A DNA stretch of 64,000 nucleotides from the NCBI GenBank assembly GCA_001880285.1, contig CP016269.1:62001-126000 (forward strand). Reading direction: 5' to 3'. Shown here piece after piece: positions 59,466-64,000 of the stretch (position 1 is the stretch's first letter; each line of letters begins with the position of its first letter). This DNA comes from Flavobacteriaceae bacterium UJ101 (lineage in GTDB: Bacteria; Bacteroidota; Bacteroidia; Flavobacteriales; UJ101). The position numbers and the translations under genes are program-made. The notes below the pieces were generated by a model, which was given only the letters and a program-made list of their open reading frames with translations, did not search any database and was not told where the DNA came from.

Positions 59466-61130
59466 ATGAAAACCAAATTATTATCTATACTATTTTTAAC
59501 CTCTTTAACACAAATAAACGCACAAAAAACGTATCCTCAAGACTTTTCAACTCCTCTAAAGATCCCTATGATTTTATCAGGAACTTTTGCAGAATTACGT
59601 ACCAATCATTTCCATGCAGGTTTGGATATAAAAACACAAGGGCGAGAAGGAATTAACGTCTATGCTATTGGAGATGGTTATATATCTCGAATTAAAGTAT
59701 CACCTAGAGGGTATGGAAAAGCAATTTACATTACACACCCTAATGGATACACCTCCGTTTATGCCCATTTAAAAGAATTTAAAGGTGAAATAGCCGATTA
59801 TGTACGTCGTCAACAATATTCAAGACAATCATTTGCTGTAGATTTATATCCTAAAAAAGGAACATTAAAAGTTACTCGAGATGAAGTCATTGCTCTTTCA
59901 GGAAATTCTGGTGGATCTGGAGGCCCTCACTTACACTTTGAAATCCGTGAAACGGCTTCTGAAAAGCCTGTTAATCCAATGGAATTTGGTTATGAATTTG
60001 CTGATACTAAAAAACCACTCATCAACGGTGTTTATGTTTATCCTATTGACGGAATGGCTGGAGGAAATAAAAAAAACGTATACAAAGTTGGTTTTAGTAA
60101 AGGAACATTAACACGTAATACCCCTATTCCTGCTTCTGGTAAAGTAGGTGTTGGTGTTAAAACATATGATCAATTGAATGGTGCCTCTAATATGAATGGG
60201 GTATATTCTATTGATTTATATGTAAATAATGAGCATACTTACAATTTTACAGCAGAAAAAGTTTCTTTCTCTCAAACACGTTACATCAACTCACATACCG
60301 ATTATCATCATAAAAAAACCAGTAAGGGATGGATTAACAAATGTTTCTTAGATCCTGGAAATAAATTAGCGATGTATAAAACAAAAGTAAATAGAGGAAT
60401 TATTGATGTAGAATCAGGAAAATCCTATAACATTCGTTTGGTTGTTAAAGATTTTAAAGGTAATCAGAAAACAAGTACTTTCACATTGATTGGTAGAGAA
60501 AACACTCCTGAAATTGAAGTTCAAAATGGTTCTTCTAAAAGATTTAAATGGAATATTGCTCATAACTATGAAAACGAAGGTATTAAGTTACATTTTCCTG
60601 CTAATTCTTTTTATGAAGATATTGATTTTACCTATTCTAAAGTAGGAACTTCACATAAAGTAGGAAATACTACCATTCCTGTTCATAAACTATTTACTAT
60701 TTCAATTAAACCAGAAGGAATCCCAGCACAAGATTTAAATAAAACGGTATTAACCCGAAATGGGAAAAGCATTGGAGGTGAATATAAAAATGGTTGGATT
60801 ACAGATAAATCAAAAGAATTTGGAACTTTTGCTTTAAAGGTAGATCGTACTCCTCCTAAAATTGTATCTGTTAATTTAAGTAACGGTTCTACTTTTACAT
60901 CCAATTCAAAAATTAAATTAAAAATATCAGACAATTTAGCTGGCATTGCTAAATATGTTGGAAAAATTGATGGGAAATGGGTTTTAATGGATTATGATAA
61001 AAAATATCGATTGCTAACTTTTGCCTTTAAAAATGAAGATATTAGCGTAGGAAATCATATATTTGAATTAACCGTTACAGACAAAAAAGGGAATCAAACT
61101 CGCTTTGAAAGAACGTTTATAAAGAAATAA
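59466..61130 (+). CDS. M23 family zinc metallopeptidase
   Basis: The 554-residue protein has a signal peptide (cleavage near NAQKTYP, residue 19) and an N-terminal LytM/M23 domain (about 30-180). The zinc residues are His50 and Asp54 in TNHFHAGLDIKT and His157 in GGPHLHFEIRE (with His155), the full HxxxD...HxH set. Such enzymes cut peptidoglycan cross-bridges or short peptides. The rest (about 190-554) is beta-rich, with LVVKDFKGNQKTSTFTLI and LKISDNLAGIAKYVGKIDGKW near the end, likely Ig-like domains. It is 4 nt before the TonB receptor gene, so the two form one operon. Confidence 0.95.
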   Translation: MKTKLLSILFLTSLTQINAQKTYPQDFSTPLKIPMILSGTFAELRTNHFHAGLDIKTQGREGINVYAIGDGYISRIKVSPRGYGKAIYITHPNGYTSVYAHLKEFKGEIADYVRRQQYSRQSFAVDLYPKKGTLKVTRDEVIALSGNSGGSGGPHLHFEIRETASEKPVNPMEFGYEFADTKKPLINGVYVYPIDGMAGGNKKNVYKVGFSKGTLTRNTPIPASGKVGVGVKTYDQLNGASNMNGVYSIDLYVNNEHTYNFTAEKVSFSQTRYINSHTDYHHKKTSKGWINKCFLDPGNKLAMYKTKVNRGIIDVESGKSYNIRLVVKDFKGNQKTSTFTLIGRENTPEIEVQNGSSKRFKWNIAHNYENEGIKLHFPANSFYEDIDFTYSKVGTSHKVGNTTIPVHKLFTISIKPEGIPAQDLNKTVLTRNGKSIGGEYKNGWITDKSKEFGTFALKVDRTPPKIVSVNLSNGSTFTSNSKIKLKISDNLAGIAKYVGKIDGKWVLMDYDKKYRLLTFAFKNEDISVGNHIFELTVTDKKGNQTRFERTFIKK

Positions 61131-61134
61131 CTCT

Positions 61135-63537
61135 ATGAGAAAACATATAACGCTTTTAATTTTATTACTCACCTCCTCTATTATTTTAGCACAAAATGCT
61201 ATACTTAAAGGAACGGTTATCGATAATATTCGAAAGCCTTTATCTAATGCAGAAATAAGTATCAATAATCAAGATTATAAAACAGATACTTATGGAAAAT
61301 TTTCCATTTCAATTCCCGCAAATACAGACCTACAGGTAGAGGTATTTTTAGAAGGTTATTTACCTTTTCAATCAACAATTAATTCTAACAATAAAAAATA
61401 CTATACATTAAATGTTCTTTTACAAGATGACCCTAGTATAAGTTTAGATCAAGTTACTTTTCACAAACAAAAACAAGATCAACAAATAGGAAGTTTCCAA
61501 ATCACTACTAAAAATATTGATAAGCTACCTTCTATTACGGGTGGGATCGAAGAAATATTAAAAACTAACCCTATGGTTAACTCCAATACTGAATTAAGTT
61601 CTCAATATATGGTTCGCGGTGGTAATTATGATGAAAACTTAGTTTATGTAAACGGTATTGAATTATATCGTCCTCAATTAATTCGTTCAGGACAACAAGA
61701 AGGTTTAAGTTTTTTAAATCCTTCTATGGTTGATGCCATTAGTTTCTCTGCTGGTGGTTTCGAAGCAAAATATGGAGATAAAATGTCTTCTGTATTGGAT
61801 ATTATTTATAAACAACCTCGATCATTTGAAGGGGAATTTGAAGCTAGCCTTTTAGGAGGAAGTCTTACACTAGGAAGTGGAACACCAGATGGAAAACTTT
61901 CTGCTATTGTAGGAGCTCGTTATAATGATAAACGATTGCTAGTCGATTCACAAAATTCTGATGTTGATTTTCAACCTATTTACTTTGACGTACAATCAAA
62001 TGTTACCTACCGTTTAAATGATCAATTAAAATTTAATTTCTTAGGAAGTTTTTCTCAAAACGATATCGATATCTACCCAAAATTACGTGAAACAACCTTT
62101 GGAACGTTAACCAATCCTTATAAATTAGTTGTAAACTATACGGGTCAAGAGAATGATCAATTCCAAACAAGTTCAGGTGCTTTTTCAACCATCTATGAAC
62201 CCAATAAACGCTTAACTTTAACTGCAGATATTTCTGCTTTTCATTCAAAAGAAGAGGAATATTTTGATATTACCAGTCGGTATATATTAGGTAGAATCGA
62301 TCCTGAAACGGGACGATTTACTTCTACCTTTGATACCGCTAAACAAATTGACCATGCACGTAACGATTTAGACCTACTCGTTACCTCTTTCCAACATAGA
62401 GGAAAATATAAAATTAAAAATGGAGATATCGAATGGGGATTTAAATTCCAAAATGAAGATATCAAAGATCGTTTAAATGAATACCATCGTATAGATTCCG
62501 CAGGCTATATTCGTCCAGTGACCTCATTACCGGGATTTGATTATATATATGATGTAACTAATGTTGACGTTCAAAATAATTTAAATTCAAATCGTATTTC
62601 AGGATATGCCCAATACTCTAAAAAACATCAACTAAATCATGGAAAATTGATGTATAATATCGGTTTACGTACAACTCATTGGGATTATAATGGAGAGACC
62701 AATTTTTCTCCACGAGGACAAATTGCTTACAAACCTGATTGGAAACATGATATGCTATTCCGATTCTCAACAGGACTATATTATCAACCACCTTTTTATA
62801 AAGAAATTCGTGATGTCTATGGTAATTTAAATCCTGAAATTAAATCACAACGTTCTATACATTTCATTGCAGGAAATGATTATGAATTTGAAATGAAAGA
62901 ACGTCCCTTTAAATTAACCACGGAACTTTATTATAAAGCATTAGATGATGTTATTCCCTATTACATAGATAATGTACGTACAGTTTACGTAGGAGAAAAT
63001 AGTGCTACAGGAAATCAATATGGAATTGACATGCGTTTAAATGGAGAGTTTGTACCTGGAAATGAATCTTTTATAAGCTTGTCTTATGCACGTGCAAAAT
63101 GGGATATTAACGATCAAGGAAGTATTCCTATGCCAACTGATCAACGTTTAAAAGTAGGGTTGTTCTTTCAAGACTATATGCCTTCCTTCCCTTCTTTTAA
63201 AGTACATTTAAATGCCGTTTATGCATCAGGATTACCTAATGGAGCTCCATTATATACCAATCCTTATGGTTATTCTGGAGAATTAAATGACTATAAACGA
63301 TTAGATATTGGTTTTACCAAGACTTTTATTGATCAAAACGAAATGAAACCTAAGCGAGGTACTTTTTGGAGTAATTTTAAAGAGCTATCATTAGGATTAG
63401 AAATTTTCAATTTATTTGATATTGAAAACCACATCAGTAATTTATGGGTACAAGATTTGACTAATTCACAATATTATGCTGTTCCTAACCGATTAACTGG
63501 ACGTTTTTTTAATGCTAAAATGTGGATGAAGTTTTGA
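61135..63537 (+). CDS. TonB-dependent receptor with carboxypeptidase-regulatory N-terminus
   Basis: The 800-residue outer-membrane protein has a signal peptide (cleavage near IILAQNAI, residue 21), a CarboxypepD_reg-like domain (about 22-110: LKGTVIDNIRKPLSNAEISINNQDYKTDTYGKFSI in order), and a plug domain (about 120-230) with SSQYMVRGGNYDENLVYVNGIELYRPQL. The remaining 570 residues form a 22-strand-type barrel ending LTGRFFNAKMWMKF, a good C-terminal aromatic. It imports some large substrate with TonB energy; no SusD partner is seen. It follows the M23 peptidase by 4 nt and ends 6 nt from the convergent metX. Confidence 0.93.
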   Translation: MRKHITLLILLLTSSIILAQNAILKGTVIDNIRKPLSNAEISINNQDYKTDTYGKFSISIPANTDLQVEVFLEGYLPFQSTINSNNKKYYTLNVLLQDDPSISLDQVTFHKQKQDQQIGSFQITTKNIDKLPSITGGIEEILKTNPMVNSNTELSSQYMVRGGNYDENLVYVNGIELYRPQLIRSGQQEGLSFLNPSMVDAISFSAGGFEAKYGDKMSSVLDIIYKQPRSFEGEFEASLLGGSLTLGSGTPDGKLSAIVGARYNDKRLLVDSQNSDVDFQPIYFDVQSNVTYRLNDQLKFNFLGSFSQNDIDIYPKLRETTFGTLTNPYKLVVNYTGQENDQFQTSSGAFSTIYEPNKRLTLTADISAFHSKEEEYFDITSRYILGRIDPETGRFTSTFDTAKQIDHARNDLDLLVTSFQHRGKYKIKNGDIEWGFKFQNEDIKDRLNEYHRIDSAGYIRPVTSLPGFDYIYDVTNVDVQNNLNSNRISGYAQYSKKHQLNHGKLMYNIGLRTTHWDYNGETNFSPRGQIAYKPDWKHDMLFRFSTGLYYQPPFYKEIRDVYGNLNPEIKSQRSIHFIAGNDYEFEMKERPFKLTTELYYKALDDVIPYYIDNVRTVYVGENSATGNQYGIDMRLNGEFVPGNESFISLSYARAKWDINDQGSIPMPTDQRLKVGLFFQDYMPSFPSFKVHLNAVYASGLPNGAPLYTNPYGYSGELNDYKRLDIGFTKTFIDQNEMKPKRGTFWSNFKELSLGLEIFNLFDIENHISNLWVQDLTNSQYYAVPNRLTGRFFNAKMWMKF

Positions 63538-63543
63538 TTATAA

Positions 63544-64000
63544 TCAAACAACAAATCTTCTTACAAAAACATGTTTTAAAATAATATTTAATTGCTTATA
63601 TTCTATTAAAAATGCATCATGGCCATGAATAGAACGTAATTCATAATATTTTGAACTTGCTCCTTTATGTTTTAAAATTTGATGGTTTACTCGATTTTCA
63701 GCTGCTGTAAATAATAAATCTGAATTAATTGCTATTTGATATACATTAGCTTTTACAGTACCTGCTAATTCTTCAAAATTATTTTTACCATGTGTAATAT
63801 CGGCAGAACTTAATAAATAATTCATTGTTTTATAGGATTTCAAAGCAAAACGCTCCTTAATTTTAGTTCCATGATGGTTCAACCAACTTACTACATTGGG
63901 AATATGTTGCTTTTCACATTCCGAGCGGTTAAATTTACTAGTAAAAGATTCAGGTGTTCTATAAAATAACATAGCCATTTTACGAGCATCTTCCATCGGT
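63544..64000 (-). CDS. metX: Homoserine O-acetyltransferase, C-terminal part (cut by window edge)
   Basis: The last 152 residues of an alpha/beta hydrolase are visible; the frame stays open to the window edge. It shows DARKMAMLFYRTPESFTSKF, the MetX block seen as IAMISYRSPESF in others, VVSWLNHHGTKIKERFALKSYKTMNYLL, INSDLLFTAAEN with the catalytic Asp, and the His in IHGHDAFLIEYKQL near the end. The enzyme makes O-acetylhomoserine from acetyl-CoA for methionine synthesis. The Ser nucleophile elbow lies outside the window. The gene converges on the TonB receptor gene with only 6 nt between them. Confidence 0.88.
   Translation of the reverse strand, partial: PMEDARKMAMLFYRTPESFTSKFNRSECEKQHIPNVVSWLNHHGTKIKERFALKSYKTMNYLLSSADITHGKNNFEELAGTVKANVYQIAINSDLLFTAAENRVNHQILKHKGASSKYYELRSIHGHDAFLIEYKQLNIILKHVFVRRFVV

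Noticed and set aside
1-64000. tRNA, rRNA, insertion sequences or phage genes
   Set aside because: No cloverleaf, rRNA core, transposase or phage structural gene was recognised on either strand, although short or divergent RNAs could be missed by eye.

Overview
The window is 64 kb of low-GC (about one third G+C), gene-dense DNA from a member of the Bacteroidota, almost certainly class Flavobacteriia. The evidence is a type IX secretion (type B) C-terminal sorting domain, many exported lipoproteins with short Cys lipoboxes, a SusC-like TonB receptor with a carboxypeptidase-regulatory N-terminus, the absence of Shine-Dalgarno sites before genes, and flavobacterial promoter boxes of the form TTG-N19..21-TAnnTTTG. 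The genus cannot be fixed from the sequence alone. No rRNA, tRNA, CRISPR array, prophage or transposase gene was seen, so this looks like ordinary chromosome with one decaying accessory patch.

Layout. 0-5.4 kb: a partial outer-membrane porin, a membrane protein and a leftward purN-purH-dinB-purD purine operon. 5.8-11.9 kb: a rightward run of exported proteins, with two paralogous amidohydrolase lipoproteins enclosing a VOC lipoprotein, a tiny lipoprotein, a DUF4136 lipoprotein and an outer-membrane barrel. 11.9-20.6 kb: M3 peptidase, FMN reductase, His-rich alpha carbonic anhydrase, GNAT, Ca2+/cation antiporter, cupin plus FAH-family hydrolase, racemase, glycosyltransferase. 20.6-28 kb: asnB, a small acidic DUF2795 gene followed by a hairpin and then secA, an aminopeptidase-like lipoprotein. 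28-32 kb: the tyrosine/homogentisate pathway hmgA-hppD-fahA. 32-36.7 kb: OsmC, CsaA, a large T9SS cargo protein and the rpsF-rpsR-rplI operon.

36.7-40.4 kb is the accessory patch: a hydrolase, two dead gene remnants, a candidate small RNA, a cystatin-like lipoprotein, orphan genes and a gene-free stretch with three related long hairpins, candidate promoters on both strands and short hydrophobic reading frames. 40.4-48.3 kb: YebC, a GH3 enzyme, a large unknown protein with a kinase-like residue pattern, Lrp regulator, hydroxyacid dehydrogenase, the grpE-dnaJ chaperone pair and a Gfo/Idh oxidoreductase. 48.4-58.2 kb: esterase, DegT aminotransferase, glmM, GAF protein, CotH-like lipoprotein, rimO, and a tightly overlapped pair of a GshB-type ATP-grasp ligase and a two-domain formylglutamase/DUF1704 peptidase. 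58.4-64 kb: a C-type lectin surface protein, M23 peptidase plus TonB receptor, and the end of metX.

The two best candidates for something undescribed are the ligase/peptidase pair at 55.3-58.2 kb, which looks like a make-and-break system for an amide bond on an unknown substrate, and the triple hairpin region at 39.2-39.7 kb, which resembles a type I toxin-antitoxin or structured-leader locus. Both are inferences from sequence layout and remain untested.
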